Assembly: GCF_000165795.1 (NCBI RefSeq)
Contig: NZ_CM001022.1
Coordinates: 2,079,812-2,143,811, forward strand
Reading direction: 5' to 3'
Source of the DNA: Aminomonas paucivorans DSM 12260
GTDB lineage: Bacteria > Synergistota > Synergistia > Synergistales > Synergistaceae
DNA: 64,000 nt
Below are positions 43,000 to 53,591 of the stretch, one piece after another. How positions within the stretch are numbered: position 1 is the stretch's first letter; every line of letters starts with the position of its first letter. The translations under genes and the position numbers were made by a program. The notes beneath the pieces were generated by a model that saw only the letters and a list, made by a program, of their open reading frames with translations, did no database searches and had not been told where the DNA came from.

Positions 43000-44307
43000 C
43001 TAGTGGAGGCCGAAGACCCGGGCGGCCACGAAAAGCACCGCCAGGCCCACCAACACCCCGTTCAGCTCCTTGCCCTTTCCGGCGAGGAGCTTCAGGGCCA
43101 CGAAGGAGACGATGCCCGCCTCGATGCCCACGGCGATGCTGTAGGCGAAGGGCATCATGAAGAAGGCCAGCATGGCGGGGACCGTCTCGGTCCAGTCCTC
43201 CATCTCCATGCCCCTGATGCCCGTCATCATGTAGACCCCCACCAGGATCAGGGCCGGGGCGGTGGCGCAGGGAGGCACCGCCGAGACCAGGGGGTTGAGG
43301 AACATGGCCAGGAGGAAGAGACCCGCCACCACCAGGGCGGTGAGGCCCGTCCGCCCTCCCTGCTCCACCCCGCTGGCGCTTTCCACGTAGGAGGTGACGG
43401 TGGAGGTGCCCAGCGCCGCCCCCGCCACGGTGCCCACCGCATCCGCCATCAGGGCCTCCCGGGCCTGGGGCAGCCGCCCCCGCTCGTCCAGAAGTCCCCC
43501 TCGGCTGGCCACCCCCACCAGGGTGCCCACAGTGTCGAAGAAGTCCACGAAAAAGAAGGTGAACAGGATCACCCAAAAGCCGGAGGTGGCTATCTGGGAG
43601 AAGTCCATCTTCAGGAACACGGGCCCCAGGGAGGGGGGAAGGGAGAAGACCCCCTGGGGCATCTTGGCCACCCCCAGGGGGATGGCCGCGAGGGTCACCG
43701 CCAGGATGCCCAAGAGGATCCCCCCCCGCACCCGGTAGTGCTCCAGGGTCACCATGAGGAGGAGGCCGCAGAGGGCCAACACCGCCGGGAGGTTCCCCCG
43801 GAAGCTCGTGAGGCCCACCAGCACCGCGTCGTTCTTCACGATGATCCCCGCCCCTTGGAGGCCGATGAAGGCGATGAACAGGCCGATGCCCCCGGAGATG
43901 CCCAGCTTCAGGCTCAAGGGGATGGTGTTGACCACCGCCTCCCGGAGCCGGGTGAGGGTCAGGAGGATGAACAGGATCCCCTCCAGAAACACCGCCGCCA
44001 GGGCCACCTGCCAGCTCACCCCCATGCCCAGCACCACCGTGAAGGCGAAGAAGGCGTTGAGCCCCATCCCCGGGGCCAGGGCGATGGGGTAGTTGGCCAG
44101 GAAGGCCATGAGCAGGGAGGCCAGGGCAGAGGCGAGGCAGGTGGCCACCATCACCGGGCCGAAGGGCATCCCCGCCTTGGACAGGATGCCCGGGTTGACG
44201 AAGATGATGTAGGCCATGGTCATGAAGGTGGTGGCCCCCGCCAGGGCCTCCGTCCGCACGTCCGTACCCCGTTCCCTCAGATGAAACCGTTTCTCCAGCC
44301 ACTCCAT
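43000..44307 (-). CDS. Purine permease, AzgA/PbuG type (adenine/guanine/hypoxanthine)
   Basis: This 435-residue inner-membrane transporter has about 12-14 helices. Conserved pieces: TEALAGATTFMTMAYIIFVN near the N-terminus, APGMGLNAFFAFTVV, FVDFFDTVGTLVGVA and GTSTVTSYVESASGVEQGGR, all strong marks of the AzgA subfamily of NCS2 proton-coupled purine transporters. The start at ATG 44307 (MEWLEKRF) gives the standard N-terminus; the open frame continues 13 codons upstream without family similarity. Gene position between adenine deaminase and hydantoinase supports uptake of the pathway's substrate. Confidence 0.93.
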   Translation of the reverse strand: MEWLEKRFHLRERGTDVRTEALAGATTFMTMAYIIFVNPGILSKAGMPFGPVMVATCLASALASLLMAFLANYPIALAPGMGLNAFFAFTVVLGMGVSWQVALAAVFLEGILFILLTLTRLREAVVNTIPLSLKLGISGGIGLFIAFIGLQGAGIIVKNDAVLVGLTSFRGNLPAVLALCGLLLMVTLEHYRVRGGILLGILAVTLAAIPLGVAKMPQGVFSLPPSLGPVFLKMDFSQIATSGFWVILFTFFFVDFFDTVGTLVGVASRGGLLDERGRLPQAREALMADAVGTVAGAALGTSTVTSYVESASGVEQGGRTGLTALVVAGLFLLAMFLNPLVSAVPPCATAPALILVGVYMMTGIRGMEMEDWTETVPAMLAFFMMPFAYSIAVGIEAGIVSFVALKLLAGKGKELNGVLVGLAVLFVAARVFGLH

Positions 44308-44364
44308 GTCCCCGCACCTCCTCCGTGATTCCGGGAGACGGCGCACCCCGTCCCCCGGAGGTTT

Positions 44365-46092
44365 CTAGTCCTCGAAAAGCCCCAGGAGCCCGCCGCCCTC
44401 CAGGTCCACGTAGCCCCGGTCGGTGAGCTTCAGCCGGGGGATCACCGACAGGGAAAGGAAGGAGAGGGCCATGCAGGGATGGAGACCCTCCACTCCCAGC
44501 CCCCGGACCACCCGGTCCACCTCCTCCAGCAGACGGGCAGTCTCCTCCCCGGGGCCAGGGTTCATGAGCCCCCCCACGGGAAGAGGCAGGGCCGCCAGGA
44601 TGCGATCCCCCTCCGCCGCCACGAAGCCTCCCCCCAGCTCCTCCAGAGCCCGAAGGACCCGGTGCAGGGACCGGTCGTCCGCTCCGGCGGCGATGTGGTT
44701 GTGGGCGTCGTGGGCCACCGAGGCCCCCAGAGCCCCCCGCCGCAGCCCCAGACCCCGGACGAACCCCACCCCCAACCGGCCGGACCCGGTGTGCCGCTCC
44801 CGCACCGCCAGCTTGACCAGGTCCCTTTCCGGGTCCGGGACGACCTGTCCTTCCTCCACCCGAGGGGGGAGGAGGAGGTTCTCCGTCAGGAGGGACCCCG
44901 GGCGAGCCCCCAGGACCCGCAGGAGCCTCCCTGCGGCGGGCACCCGCAGCCGCTCCCGGTCCAGAGGAGGCAGGGGCTCGCCCCGGTCCAGCAGGGCCGG
45001 GGGCACCGCATGATCGGGAGACACGCAGAGCCGCCCGTCCCGGGCCACCAGGACCCCGTCCTTCCACACCCGGTGGACCCGGCAGGTCTCCAGGGAGTCC
45101 ACCAGGGCCAGGTCCGCCCTCCATCCCGGGGCGATGGCCCCCCGCCGGGGGAGGCGGAAGTACTCCGCCGGGGAGAGGGTGAGGCAGCGCAGCGCCGCCA
45201 GGGGATCCACCCCCCGGGCGCAGAGCCGCCGCAGCTTGGCGTCCTGGTGCCCCTCCTCCAGGAGGGTCCGGACGTCCACGTCGTCGCTCACTCCCATGCA
45301 GCGCCCCGCCCGGGCGGGGTCCTCCCGAAGCAGCGGGGCCAGGGCCTCCAGGTCCGGGGCCACGGAACCGCCCCGCATCATCACCCAGAACCCCCGGCGC
45401 AGCTTCTCCCGCCCCTCCTCCAGGGAGGTGCTCTCGTGGTCCCCGTCGCAACCGCTCAGGGCGTAGGCCCCCAGTGCCCGTCCGGAAAGCCCCGGGGCGT
45501 GGGCGGTCAGGGGACGGTCCCCCGCCGCGGCGATCTTGGCCCACACCTCCCGGTCCCCCGCCACCACCCCGGGGTAGTTCATCATCTCTCCCAGGTGCTG
45601 GCAGGTGCCGTCGGCGAAGAGGTCCGCCAGGTCCGCCGCCCCCAGGGGGACCCGGCAGGTCTCGAAGGGCGACGCGGGCACGCAGGAGGGGGCTCCCAGG
45701 AACACGTCCAGGGGCAGCCCCCGGCTCGCCTCGGCCATGCCCCGCACCCCCGCCGCCCCCAGCACGTTGGCGATCTCGTGGGGGTCCGCGAAGACCCCCG
45801 TGGTCCCCCGGGGCACCACGATCTCGGCGAACCGGGAGGGGGTGAGGCAGGAGCTTTCGATGTGCAGGTGTCCGTCCAGCAGCCCCGGGATGAGGACGCT
45901 CCCCCGGGCGTCCAGGACCTCCCGGCCCTCGAACCCCTCCCCCATCCCCACGATGGTCCCCCGGGCCACCGCCACGTCCACCTCCTCGAACTCCAGGGAG
46001 AGGACGTTGGCCACCCGGGCCCCCCGGATCACCAGGTCCGAAGGGACCTCCCCCCGGGCGAAGGGAAGCAGGTCCCGCAGGGAGAAGGTCAT
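44365..46092 (-). CDS. ade: Adenine deaminase
   Basis: This 575-residue amidohydrolase of the Ade type turns adenine into hypoxanthine plus ammonia. Metal ligands appear in PGLLDGHLHIESS (HxH), and further conserved regions are GVFADPHEIANVLG, GEMMNYPGV, TAHAPGLSG and the late VAHDAHNHIAAGADD. The frame runs far upstream in the same phase, but ATG 46092 overlaps the deaminase stop (ATGA) and gives the usual N-terminus. Start, length and domain order are normal. It supplies hypoxanthine to the molybdenum hydroxylases encoded downstream. Confidence 0.95.
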   Translation of the reverse strand: MTFSLRDLLPFARGEVPSDLVIRGARVANVLSLEFEEVDVAVARGTIVGMGEGFEGREVLDARGSVLIPGLLDGHLHIESSCLTPSRFAEIVVPRGTTGVFADPHEIANVLGAAGVRGMAEASRGLPLDVFLGAPSCVPASPFETCRVPLGAADLADLFADGTCQHLGEMMNYPGVVAGDREVWAKIAAAGDRPLTAHAPGLSGRALGAYALSGCDGDHESTSLEEGREKLRRGFWVMMRGGSVAPDLEALAPLLREDPARAGRCMGVSDDVDVRTLLEEGHQDAKLRRLCARGVDPLAALRCLTLSPAEYFRLPRRGAIAPGWRADLALVDSLETCRVHRVWKDGVLVARDGRLCVSPDHAVPPALLDRGEPLPPLDRERLRVPAAGRLLRVLGARPGSLLTENLLLPPRVEEGQVVPDPERDLVKLAVRERHTGSGRLGVGFVRGLGLRRGALGASVAHDAHNHIAAGADDRSLHRVLRALEELGGGFVAAEGDRILAALPLPVGGLMNPGPGEETARLLEEVDRVVRGLGVEGLHPCMALSFLSLSVIPRLKLTDRGYVDLEGGGLLGLFED

Positions 46093-46652
46093 CCCAGGTC
46101 CACCGGCAGGGCCCGGTAGCGTTCCTTGAGGCCCCGGATGCGCTCCTCCAGCCTCGGGGCCTCCGGGGAGACCGCCACGGCCTCCCGGAGGCCGTGCAGG
46201 TCCAGGTAGGCGTTGTGGTGGTTCGTCCCCTTCGCCCCGAAGAGGGCAGAAAGCATGGTCAGGTCGTCGGGCATGTGGAAGTCCTCCGCCGTCTCGGCGT
46301 ACTCGAAGAGGTACCAGACCTCCCGAAACCCCGACCAGGCCAGGGCGGACAGGCACATGGAGCAGGGCTCGTGGGTGGCCAGGAACACCGTCTCCCCCGG
46401 GGCGGGATGGTCCGGCAGCTCGAAGAACCGCAGGATCGTGTCGATCTCCCCGTGGAAGACCGGGTTGTCCCCCCGGCGGTTGCTCCCCACCGCCAGGGGC
46501 TGGAGGGTCTCCGGGTCCAGCACCGCCCCGCCGAAGAGGTTGTGCCCCCGGCGGACGCACTCCTCCGTCAGGGGGAGGATGCGGTGTTCCACCACGTCCA
46601 GCAGCGCGTCGATCTCCTCGGCCGAAATGGTGCCGGGACTGCGGAACCTCAT
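46089..46652 (-). CDS. Nucleoside/base deaminase, CDA superfamily
   Basis: This 187-residue zinc deaminase-fold protein has the zinc site in VFHGEIDTI (H-x-E, again with Gly in the middle) and EPCSMCLSAL (PCxxC). Family relatives deaminate guanine, cytosine or nucleosides; in this purine cluster, guanine or a related base is the likely substrate, but SsnA may share that job. The Phe/Tyr-rich C-terminal half (WYLFEYAETAEDF, NHHNAYLDLHGL) is not typical of TadA. It overlaps ade by 4 bases and lies 28 bases after ygeW, so it is part of the operon. Confidence 0.85.
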   Translation of the reverse strand: MRFRSPGTISAEEIDALLDVVEHRILPLTEECVRRGHNLFGGAVLDPETLQPLAVGSNRRGDNPVFHGEIDTILRFFELPDHPAPGETVFLATHEPCSMCLSALAWSGFREVWYLFEYAETAEDFHMPDDLTMLSALFGAKGTNHHNAYLDLHGLREAVAVSPEAPRLEERIRGLKERYRALPVDLG

Positions 46653-46680
46653 GACGCCACCTCCTCCCGGGGGGGCACGC

Positions 46681-47691
46681 CTAGCGCCCTCCCATCAGCA
46701 GGGTCATCACCGCCTTGGCGGTATGGAGACGGTTTTCCGCCTCGTCGTACACCACCGACCGGGGACCGTCGATGACCTCGTCCTCCACCTCGTGGTTCCG
46801 ATCCGCAGGAAGGGCGTGCATGTAGACCCCGTCCCGGTCCGTCCAGGCCATCTTCTCCTGGGTGCACTTCCAGGACCGGTGGGCCAGGAGCTTCTCGTCC
46901 ACCACCTTCACCGCCCCGGCGGCCGCAAGCCCCGTCTGGTCCGTGACCCAGTTGCCCCAGTTCTTGGGGATGACCACGTGGGCGCCCCGGTAGGCGGCCT
47001 CCTCGTCGTCCGTGACGGTGACGGTGCCGCCGTACTTCTCCGCATTGCCCCGGGCCTGGGCGATGACCCAGTCGGGAAGCTCCCAGCCCTTGGGGTGGGC
47101 CAGGACCACGTCCATGCCGTACCGGGGGAACAGGAGGACCTGGGAGACGGGGACGGAGATGGGCTTCTTGTGGCTCTCCGCGTAGGCCCAGATGATGGAG
47201 ACCTTGAGCCGGTCGAGGCGGCCGAACTTCTCCTTCATGGTCATGAGGTCCGCCAGGGCCTGGAAGGGATGGTACAGGTCGCACTGAAGGTTCATGACGG
47301 GAACCTTGGCCCACCGGGCCATCTCCGTCAGGTACCGGTTGCCGTACCCCCAGTTGCAGTAGCGGCACGCGATGGCGTGTCCGAAGCCCGAGAGGATGAC
47401 CGCGGTGTCCTTGGCGGTCTCCCCGTGAGAGACCTGCATGGTGCTGGAGTCCAGGTAGTTCGCGTGCCCCCCCAGCTGGGCGAGCCCCGCCTCCATGGAG
47501 TTCCGGGTACGGGTGGACTGCTCGAAGAAGATCAGGAACAGGGTCTTGTAGAGCAGGTACGGGGTGGCTTCCCCCATGGCGAACTTCTTCTTGAGGTCGA
47601 AGGAGACCTCCAGCAGGGTGTCCACCTCTTCCCGGTCGAAGTCCTCCAGGTTGATGAAGTGCCTTCCCCGAAAGTAGCTCTTCATGTGCAC
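46681..47691 (-). CDS. ygeW: Knotted carbamoyltransferase YgeW
   Basis: This 336-residue protein of the aspartate/ornithine carbamoyltransferase fold has the carbamoyl-phosphate site FFEQSTRTRNSM (about 55-66, STRTR), then DSSTMQVSHGETAKDTAVIL, the second-half motif CDLYHPFQALADLMT and a C-terminal HALPADR. SHGE and the W/Y-rich CRYCNWGYGN are features of YgeW rather than PyrB or ArgF. YgeW is part of the selenium-associated purine-degradation set and is thought to make carbamoyl phosphate by phosphorolysis of a ureido compound, allowing ATP formation. A second Met at codon 3 may be the real start. Confidence 0.92.
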   Translation of the reverse strand: MHMKSYFRGRHFINLEDFDREEVDTLLEVSFDLKKKFAMGEATPYLLYKTLFLIFFEQSTRTRNSMEAGLAQLGGHANYLDSSTMQVSHGETAKDTAVILSGFGHAIACRYCNWGYGNRYLTEMARWAKVPVMNLQCDLYHPFQALADLMTMKEKFGRLDRLKVSIIWAYAESHKKPISVPVSQVLLFPRYGMDVVLAHPKGWELPDWVIAQARGNAEKYGGTVTVTDDEEAAYRGAHVVIPKNWGNWVTDQTGLAAAGAVKVVDEKLLAHRSWKCTQEKMAWTDRDGVYMHALPADRNHEVEDEVIDGPRSVVYDEAENRLHTAKAVMTLLMGGR

Positions 47692-47727
47692 TCCTCCTCT
47701 GTCTCGGTTCGGTGGGTGTTCCCGGGC

Positions 47728-48939
47728 CTATCGGGCCGGACGGTCCGCGACGATCCGGGGAAGGGCCGCGTACACCCCGGCGCAGTCCACCAGCTCGGAT
47801 TTCCAGGTGACCTCGTCGGGGGCGTGGGCCTGATCCTCGTGCCCCGGGCCGAAGCCGATGCAGGGGATCCCCAGAAGGCCCATGATGGCCACCCCGTTGG
47901 TGGAGAAGGTCCACTTGTCCACCACGGGCTCCCTCTCCAGGACGCCCCGGAAGGCCTCCACCATGCTCCGGGTCACCGGGTGGTCCTCCTCCAGGACCCA
48001 GGAGGGGAAGAAGCACTCCGTGGGGTACACCAGGCCGGTGTAGGAGGGACGCTCGTAGGTGTAGAGGGAAACCTCCGCCCGGGCCTCCGCCACCGAGGGA
48101 AGGTTGCGGATCTGCCGCAGCGCCCCCTCCTTGGTCTCCCCGGCGGTGAGCCTCCGGTCGATGGAGATCCAGCAGCCGTCCGCCACGGCGCAGCGGGAGG
48201 GGCTGGAGGAGAAGATCTCCGAAACCGTCAGGGATCCCTTGCCCAGGAAGGGGTCGTCCTGGAGGTTTTCATGCAGGGCCCGCAGCTCCCGGAGGATGGG
48301 GGCCATCTTGTAGATCGCGTTGTCCCCTCGCTCCGGGGCGGAGCCGTGGCAGCTCACCCCGGAGGTCCGGACCCGGATTTCCATGCGCCCCCGCTGCCCC
48401 CGGTGGATGCGCCCGTCCGTGGGCTCCGTGCTCACCACGAACTCCGGCCGCAGCCCCCCCTCCCGGACGAGGTACTGCCAGCAGAGACCGTCGCAGTCCT
48501 CCTCCTGGACGGAGCCCACCATCACCACCCGAAGGCCCTCCAGAAGCCCCAGGTCCTTCATGATCTTCCCGCCGTAGACCATGGAGGCCATGCCTCCCTC
48601 CTGGTCGCTGGCCCCCCGGCCCCCGATGCGCTCCCCGTCCTCGAAGCCCCCGTAGGGGTCGAAGGTCCAGTTTTCCCGGTTGCCGATCCCCACGGTGTCC
48701 ACGTGGGCGTCGAAGGCCACCAGCCGGCCTCCCGTGCCCAGGGTCCCCAGGACGTTCCCCATGGGGTCCACCGTCACCTCGTCGAACCCGACCTTCTCCA
48801 TCTCCCGCCGGATCCGCTCCACCACTTCCCGCTCCCCGCAGCTCTCGCTGGGGAGAGCGATCATGTCCCGAAGAAACCGGGTCATGTCCGGCTCGTATCG
48901 TTTCGCCAGTTCCCGAATCCGCTGGAACGTCCCGTCCAC
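47728..48939 (-). CDS. ygeY: YgeY family selenium-metabolism hydrolase (M20 peptidase-like)
   Basis: This 403-residue M20-fold amidohydrolase has [17 protein letters not shown] (metal His and Asp), [30 protein letters not shown] (catalytic Glu pair), and the late [14 protein letters not shown] histidines, all as expected for co-catalytic metal peptidases. The specific pattern and neighbours place it in the YgeY group tied to purine and selenium metabolism; its natural substrate is probably an N-carbamoyl or ureido intermediate. The start is GTG at 48939, preceded by GGAGGGAG; the frame remains open upstream without similarity. It follows ygfK by 20 bases. Confidence 0.92.
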   Translation of the reverse strand: MDGTFQRIRELAKRYEPDMTRFLRDMIALPSESCGEREVVERIRREMEKVGFDEVTVDPMGNVLGTLGTGGRLVAFDAHVDTVGIGNRENWTFDPYGGFEDGERIGGRGASDQEGGMASMVYGGKIMKDLGLLEGLRVVMVGSVQEEDCDGLCWQYLVREGGLRPEFVVSTEPTDGRIHRGQRGRMEIRVRTSGVSCHGSAPERGDNAIYKMAPILRELRALHENLQDDPFLGKGSLTVSEIFSSSPSRCAVADGCWISIDRRLTAGETKEGALRQIRNLPSVAEARAEVSLYTYERPSYTGLVYPTECFFPSWVLEEDHPVTRSMVEAFRGVLEREPVVDKWTFSTNGVAIMGLLGIPCIGFGPGHEDQAHAPDEVTWKSELVDCAGVYAALPRIVADRPAR

Positions 48940-48959
48940 GGCGCACCGCTCCCTCCGAC

Positions 48960-51900
48960 TTACCGGTTTTCCCCTCTGTCCAGCAGGTAGGGGACGCTCC
49001 CTTCCATCCCTTCCAGAAGGACCCCCATGAGAAAAGCCCGCTCCAGGGACCGCTCCCCCGGGAAGGGGCAGCGCAGCCGCACCCGGCGAGGCCCGAAGGA
49101 GGGCAGCAGCTCCACCTCCAGGAAGGGGTCCCGGTAGAGCCACCCCCGGGGGGGGCGCTCCAGGGACGCCTCGATCCCTCCCTCCTTCCAGGCGATGCGT
49201 CCCCTTCGGGCCAGGAAGGCGTTCTCCTCCTCCATCCCGTAGGCCTCCGGGGAGAGGAAGAGCCGGGGCTTGTCCGCGTGGGGACGCCCCCCCTGGTGGA
49301 CACAGAAGGTCTCGCAGTTGCCGCAGTGGTTGCACAGGTCCTCCAGGTGGACGATCTGCCGGTCCTGGCGGACCCGCACCTCCCGGGAAGAGGTGACCCG
49401 GACCCCCTCCCCCCGGCAGGAGAAGACCGGCGCCGTCCCCCAGGCGGGGCGCACCCGGACCGCCAGGTTCGCCCGGTTGGGGCACACGTCGACGCACTTG
49501 TCGCACACCAGGTCGCAGGAAAGACACCGGGCCGCTTCCTCCACCGCCTCCTCCCGGGTCAGGGGAAGCTCGGCGAGGCCGAAGCCCCGGGCGTCCCCCC
49601 GCCCCTCCCGACGGGCGGGGACCTTCACGGCGCGGCGGAGCTTGAGGAGCTCCACCTCCTCCTCCGTGGGGACCTCCGGCGGCTCCTCCTCCGGGAAAGG
49701 CACGGCGAAGGCGTGACACAGGGATCGGGCGGCTTTTCTTCCGTCCCCGCAGGCGGCCACCACCGTCTCGGGTCCCCGCACCAGGTCCCCCCCCACGTAC
49801 ACCCCCGGCACCGTGGAGACGAGGCTGTCGAAGGCCCGGGCCCTGCCCCCCTCCAGCTTCACCCGGCTTTGGGAGAAGAGCAGGGTTCCCTGGGACTGGC
49901 CGATGGCGACGATCAGGGCGCTTCCCTCCAGGGAGAAACGCTCCTCCGTGGGGACGGGGCAGGGTCTTCCGTCGGGCCCCGCCTCCCCCAGACGGTTTCG
50001 GCGGCACTCCAGGCCCCGGAAGCGCCCCCCCTCCGAGAGGACCTCTTCGGGGGAGGCCAGCTCCCGGATCTCCCCCCCCTCCGCCAGGAAGGCTTCGACT
50101 TCTTCCTTAGCCGCGGGCATCTGGTCCAGGCAGCGCCGGTAGACCAGCCGGACCGAGGCTCCCAGGCGCAGGGCGGTGCGGGCGGCGTCCAGGGCGGTGT
50201 TGCCCCCTCCCGCCACCAGGACCCGGGGGCCCAGGTCCGGGGCTTGGCCCCGGGCAACCCCCTCCAGAAACGCCAGGGCTCCGTAGACCCCCTGCGTCCC
50301 CTCCCCGGGGATCCCCAGGGGGGCGTCGCAGGGGAATCCCGAGGCCAGGTACACCCCGTCGAAGGATTCCAGCAGCCTCTCCGGGGGCCCCTCCGCGGGG
50401 GAGGAGAAGCGAAAGTCCACCCCCAGGGCCTCGATGCGCACCACGTCCCCCTCCAGGGCGTCCTCGGGGAGACGGAACCGGGGGGCCAGGGCCATCATCC
50501 CCCCGGGGCGATCCCGGGCCTCCAGGACGGTGACCCGAAATCCCGCCCGGGCCAGCTCCCGGGCCGCCGCCAGGCCCGAGGGCCCGGCGCCCACCACCGC
50601 CACCTTCGGACCGTTTCCGGGAACGGGAGAAACGGAGACTCTCCCGTAACGCTCCGCGGCCCGCTTCAGGGCCCGGATGGCCACGGGCTCGTCGATCTGG
50701 GAGCGGGTACACCGGTCCTGGCAGGGGTGGGGACACACGTGTCCCGTGACCCCGGGCAGGGGATTTCTCCGCAGGATCCCCTCCAGGGCCCCGTCGAAGT
50801 CCCCCCGGGCGAGGCGCCGCACGTACAGGGGCACCTCCTGGTCCACGGGGCAGGCGGCGGTACAGGGGGCCTCCACGCAGTCGAAGGGCCCCAGGGGGGT
50901 GGGCACCCGGGGGACCCGGACCGGGGCGAAGCGGTAGCGCGGGTCCTCCAGGGAGGACGCCGCCAGCTCTTCCAGGCGGGCCACCCCGTCCCGGGCGAAG
51001 TCCCCCAGACCGGTGCAGCCCGCCGCCCGAAGGGTCTCCTCCAGCCCCCGGGCCCAGGAGGCCAGGCGTCCGTACCCCCCGGGCTTGAGAAACTCCGTGG
51101 CGGCGGTGACCGTCCGGACGCCGCAGGCGAAGAGGGACGCCAGGTTCTCCTGGTCCGCCCCGGCGGAGAAGGACACGGGCAGGTCGGGGAAGTCCTCCCG
51201 GATCCGGCGGAAGAGGTTCACCGCCAGGGGGAAGAGGGGACGACCGGAGAGGTACATCTCCCCCCCGGGGAGCCGCCCCTTGCGGTTCTCCAGGGCCAGG
51301 GTGTTGGTGAGCTTCACCCCGAAGGAGACCCCCCGGAGCCGGGCGGTCTCCGCCAGGTTGCGCAGGATCTCCACCGCCTGGGGGTACCGGAGGTCGTGCT
51401 CGAAGGCGGAGTCGGGGACGTGCAGGTCCCGGAAGCCCAGGCTCCCGTTCAGGATGGACCGGACGCCCTCCGCCCCCAGCAGGGTGGGGTTGAGCTTGAC
51501 GAACACGTGGAGCCCCCGGCTCAGGAGGTAGGAGGCGATCCTCTCGATCTCCTCCGGGGGACACCCGTGCATGGTGGACAGGGTGCAGCTGGAGGCGATC
51601 CGGGAGGGGACGGGGATCTCCGCCAGGTCCGGCCGACGGACCCGCAGGACCCGGCGGCACGATTCGATCTCCTCGGAGGCGTCGGCCATGCGGGCCAGGA
51701 ACTGCTGCATCCGGGGCCGAAGGATCCCCTCCAGGTTGTACCCCACGCTCAGGTTGAACAGGGTCCCCTCCCCCGGGTCCTCCCACCCCAGGATCCGGGG
51801 GAGCAGGTGCACCAGCACCCAGGCCCGGGCGTACTCCGAGGCGGACTGCTCCAGCTTCAGCTCCTGGGACCACTCCACGTTGGTCCCCTCGTCCTCCATG

Positions 51901-52202
51901 TCCATGCAGGGGCGTTCCACCGTCAGCTCGTCCAGGATCTGCACCGTCTTGAGTTCCAGGTACCGGGCACCGCAGAGCCAGGCGGAGGCCAGGTTCGGAA
52001 CCAGTTGGGTGTGGGGTCCCGCCGCGGGGCCCAGGGGGACGTGCAGGGCCTCCCCGAAGAGCCGCCCCGCCAGGGGGGAGGCCGGATCGGGACGGAAGAA
52101 CAGGGCACGGGGGATGCCGAAGAGGGACCCGTGAAGGCGATGCTCCTCCAGCATCCAAAGCAGCTCCTCCTCGAAGGACAGGGGGCGCAGGCGGTCTCTC
52201 AT
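48960..52202 (-). CDS. ygfK: YgfK, putative multi-cofactor oxidoreductase (selenate reductase-like)
   Basis: This 1080-residue flavo-iron-sulfur protein has an N-terminal dihydropyrimidine-dehydrogenase-like barrel region (about 1-440; [26 protein letters not shown]), then a helical FeS domain with [19 protein letters not shown] and [20 protein letters not shown], an FAD domain ([20 protein letters not shown], about 595), an NAD(P) domain ([20 protein letters not shown]), and C-terminal clusters [15 protein letters not shown] and [11 protein letters not shown]. It is likely the electron acceptor or NAD(P)H link for the molybdenum hydroxylases. ATG 52202 is the start; the frame is longer but unlike the family. 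It lies 13 bases from ssnA. Confidence 0.93.
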   Translation of the reverse strand: MRDRLRPLSFEEELLWMLEEHRLHGSLFGIPRALFFRPDPASPLAGRLFGEALHVPLGPAAGPHTQLVPNLASAWLCGARYLELKTVQILDELTVERPCMDMEDEGTNVEWSQELKLEQSASEYARAWVLVHLLPRILGWEDPGEGTLFNLSVGYNLEGILRPRMQQFLARMADASEEIESCRRVLRVRRPDLAEIPVPSRIASSCTLSTMHGCPPEEIERIASYLLSRGLHVFVKLNPTLLGAEGVRSILNGSLGFRDLHVPDSAFEHDLRYPQAVEILRNLAETARLRGVSFGVKLTNTLALENRKGRLPGGEMYLSGRPLFPLAVNLFRRIREDFPDLPVSFSAGADQENLASLFACGVRTVTAATEFLKPGGYGRLASWARGLEETLRAAGCTGLGDFARDGVARLEELAASSLEDPRYRFAPVRVPRVPTPLGPFDCVEAPCTAACPVDQEVPLYVRRLARGDFDGALEGILRRNPLPGVTGHVCPHPCQDRCTRSQIDEPVAIRALKRAAERYGRVSVSPVPGNGPKVAVVGAGPSGLAAARELARAGFRVTVLEARDRPGGMMALAPRFRLPEDALEGDVVRIEALGVDFRFSSPAEGPPERLLESFDGVYLASGFPCDAPLGIPGEGTQGVYGALAFLEGVARGQAPDLGPRVLVAGGGNTALDAARTALRLGASVRLVYRRCLDQMPAAKEEVEAFLAEGGEIRELASPEEVLSEGGRFRGLECRRNRLGEAGPDGRPCPVPTEERFSLEGSALIVAIGQSQGTLLFSQSRVKLEGGRARAFDSLVSTVPGVYVGGDLVRGPETVVAACGDGRKAARSLCHAFAVPFPEEEPPEVPTEEEVELLKLRRAVKVPARREGRGDARGFGLAELPLTREEAVEEAARCLSCDLVCDKCVDVCPNRANLAVRVRPAWGTAPVFSCRGEGVRVTSSREVRVRQDRQIVHLEDLCNHCGNCETFCVHQGGRPHADKPRLFLSPEAYGMEEENAFLARRGRIAWKEGGIEASLERPPRGWLYRDPFLEVELLPSFGPRRVRLRCPFPGERSLERAFLMGVLLEGMEGSVPYLLDRGENR

Positions 52203-52215
52203 CTCCCCGCCCCCC

Positions 52216-53541
52216 CTAGAAGCGGCTCCAGACCCGGGAGGCGCACTCCCGAGCCCGGGCCAGGATCCGCCCCTCGTCCAGGACGGTGAAGGCCCGATCC
52301 CGGTAGAGGACCTGCCCCCCCGCCACGGTGTGGACCACCCGCCCCGAGAGGGGGCCGAAGAGCAGGTGCCCGTCCACGTTCCGCTCCGAAAGGGGGGTGG
52401 GGGGGTCGTAGTCCAGCACCGCCAGGTCCGCCGCCCACCCGGGGGCCAGGACCCCCCTCCGCAGGGGGAAGTACCGGTCCGCAATCTCCCCGTTGTTCTG
52501 GAAGAGCATCTTGGGCACCTCCGTCCACCCCCGGTTGGGGTGCCCCGAGGCGTGCTTGACCAGGGCGTTGCCCAGGGCGTAGGAGCGCAGCATGTCGCTG
52601 ACGTACCCGTCCGTGCCCAGACCCACCAGGACCCCCGCCTCCATCAGGTCCAGCACCTTGGCGGCCCCCACGGCGTTGCCCATGTTGGACTCGGGGTTGT
52701 GGACCACCGCGGTGCGGGTGTCCTTGAGGATCCCCACCTCCTCCCGGTCCACGTGGATGCAGTGGACCGCCAGGGACTTGGGCCCCAGCAGGCCGAAGCG
52801 CCGGAAGCGCTCCAGGATGGACAGGCCGTGGAGGCGGCGACACTCCGTCTCGTCCGTGGGCCCCTCCGCCACGTGCACGTGGAACCCCTGGTAGTCGCAG
52901 GCGGAAGAGCAGGCGTCCAGGGTCTCGTCGGACAGGGTGAGGGAGGCGTGGAGGCCGAAGGTCCCGGCGATCCGGGGGTTGCCACCCTTCCCCACGTGCT
53001 CCAGGAAGGCCACATTCTCCCGGATGCCCTCCCGGGCCGCCTGGGGGCCGTCCCGATCCGAGACCTCGTAGCACAGACAGGCGGAAAGCCCCGACTCCTC
53101 CACCGCCTCGGCGAGGGCGAAGAGACTCCCCGGGATGGCCCGGGGGCTCGCGTGGTGGTCCAGCAGGGTGGTGCAGCCGCACCGGAGGGCCTCCAGCAGG
53201 CAGACCTGGGCGGAGACCTTCACGTCCTCCAGGGTGAGGGCCTTGTCCAGGCGCCACCAGAGGCGCTCCAGCACCTGGACGAAATCCGAGGCGGGCTCCC
53301 CCCCCTTGCCCCCGAACCCCCGCACCAGGGCGCTGTAGCAGTGCATGTGGGCATTGACGAAACCCGGGTGGATCAAGCCCCCCCGGGCGTCCAGGAAGGA
53401 GGCCTCGGGGTGGCGGCCCCGAAGCTCCGCCGTGGGCCCCACCTCCCGAACGGTTCCCCCGTCGCACAGCACCCCCCCGTCCTCCAGGTAGGGACGCTCC
53501 GGATCCCGGGTCACCAGCCTTCCGTTTCCCACCAGCAGCAT
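52216..53541 (-). CDS. ssnA: SsnA, putative aminohydrolase (chlorohydrolase/guanine deaminase-like)
   Basis: This 441-residue amidohydrolase has FVNAHMHCYSALVRG (HxH metal site, about 64-66), GFHVHVAEGPTDETEC, AVHCIHVDREEV and LGTDGYVSDML (metal Asp). The pattern belongs to the SsnA branch, which accompanies ygfK and xdhD in selenium-dependent purine operons. Deamination of guanine or a ring-opened purine is the likely reaction; no experiment is known to me that settles it. The start ATG 53541 gives MLLVGNGRLVTRDPERPYLE; the frame extends upstream out of family. It is the first structural gene after the regulator, 50 bases away. Confidence 0.92.
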   Translation of the reverse strand: MLLVGNGRLVTRDPERPYLEDGGVLCDGGTVREVGPTAELRGRHPEASFLDARGGLIHPGFVNAHMHCYSALVRGFGGKGGEPASDFVQVLERLWWRLDKALTLEDVKVSAQVCLLEALRCGCTTLLDHHASPRAIPGSLFALAEAVEESGLSACLCYEVSDRDGPQAAREGIRENVAFLEHVGKGGNPRIAGTFGLHASLTLSDETLDACSSACDYQGFHVHVAEGPTDETECRRLHGLSILERFRRFGLLGPKSLAVHCIHVDREEVGILKDTRTAVVHNPESNMGNAVGAAKVLDLMEAGVLVGLGTDGYVSDMLRSYALGNALVKHASGHPNRGWTEVPKMLFQNNGEIADRYFPLRRGVLAPGWAADLAVLDYDPPTPLSERNVDGHLLFGPLSGRVVHTVAGGQVLYRDRAFTVLDEGRILARARECASRVWSRF

Positions 53542-53591
53542 GCGTACCCCTCCTCCCCTCGGACTCTGCGGAGCCGGACGGACGCGACGTC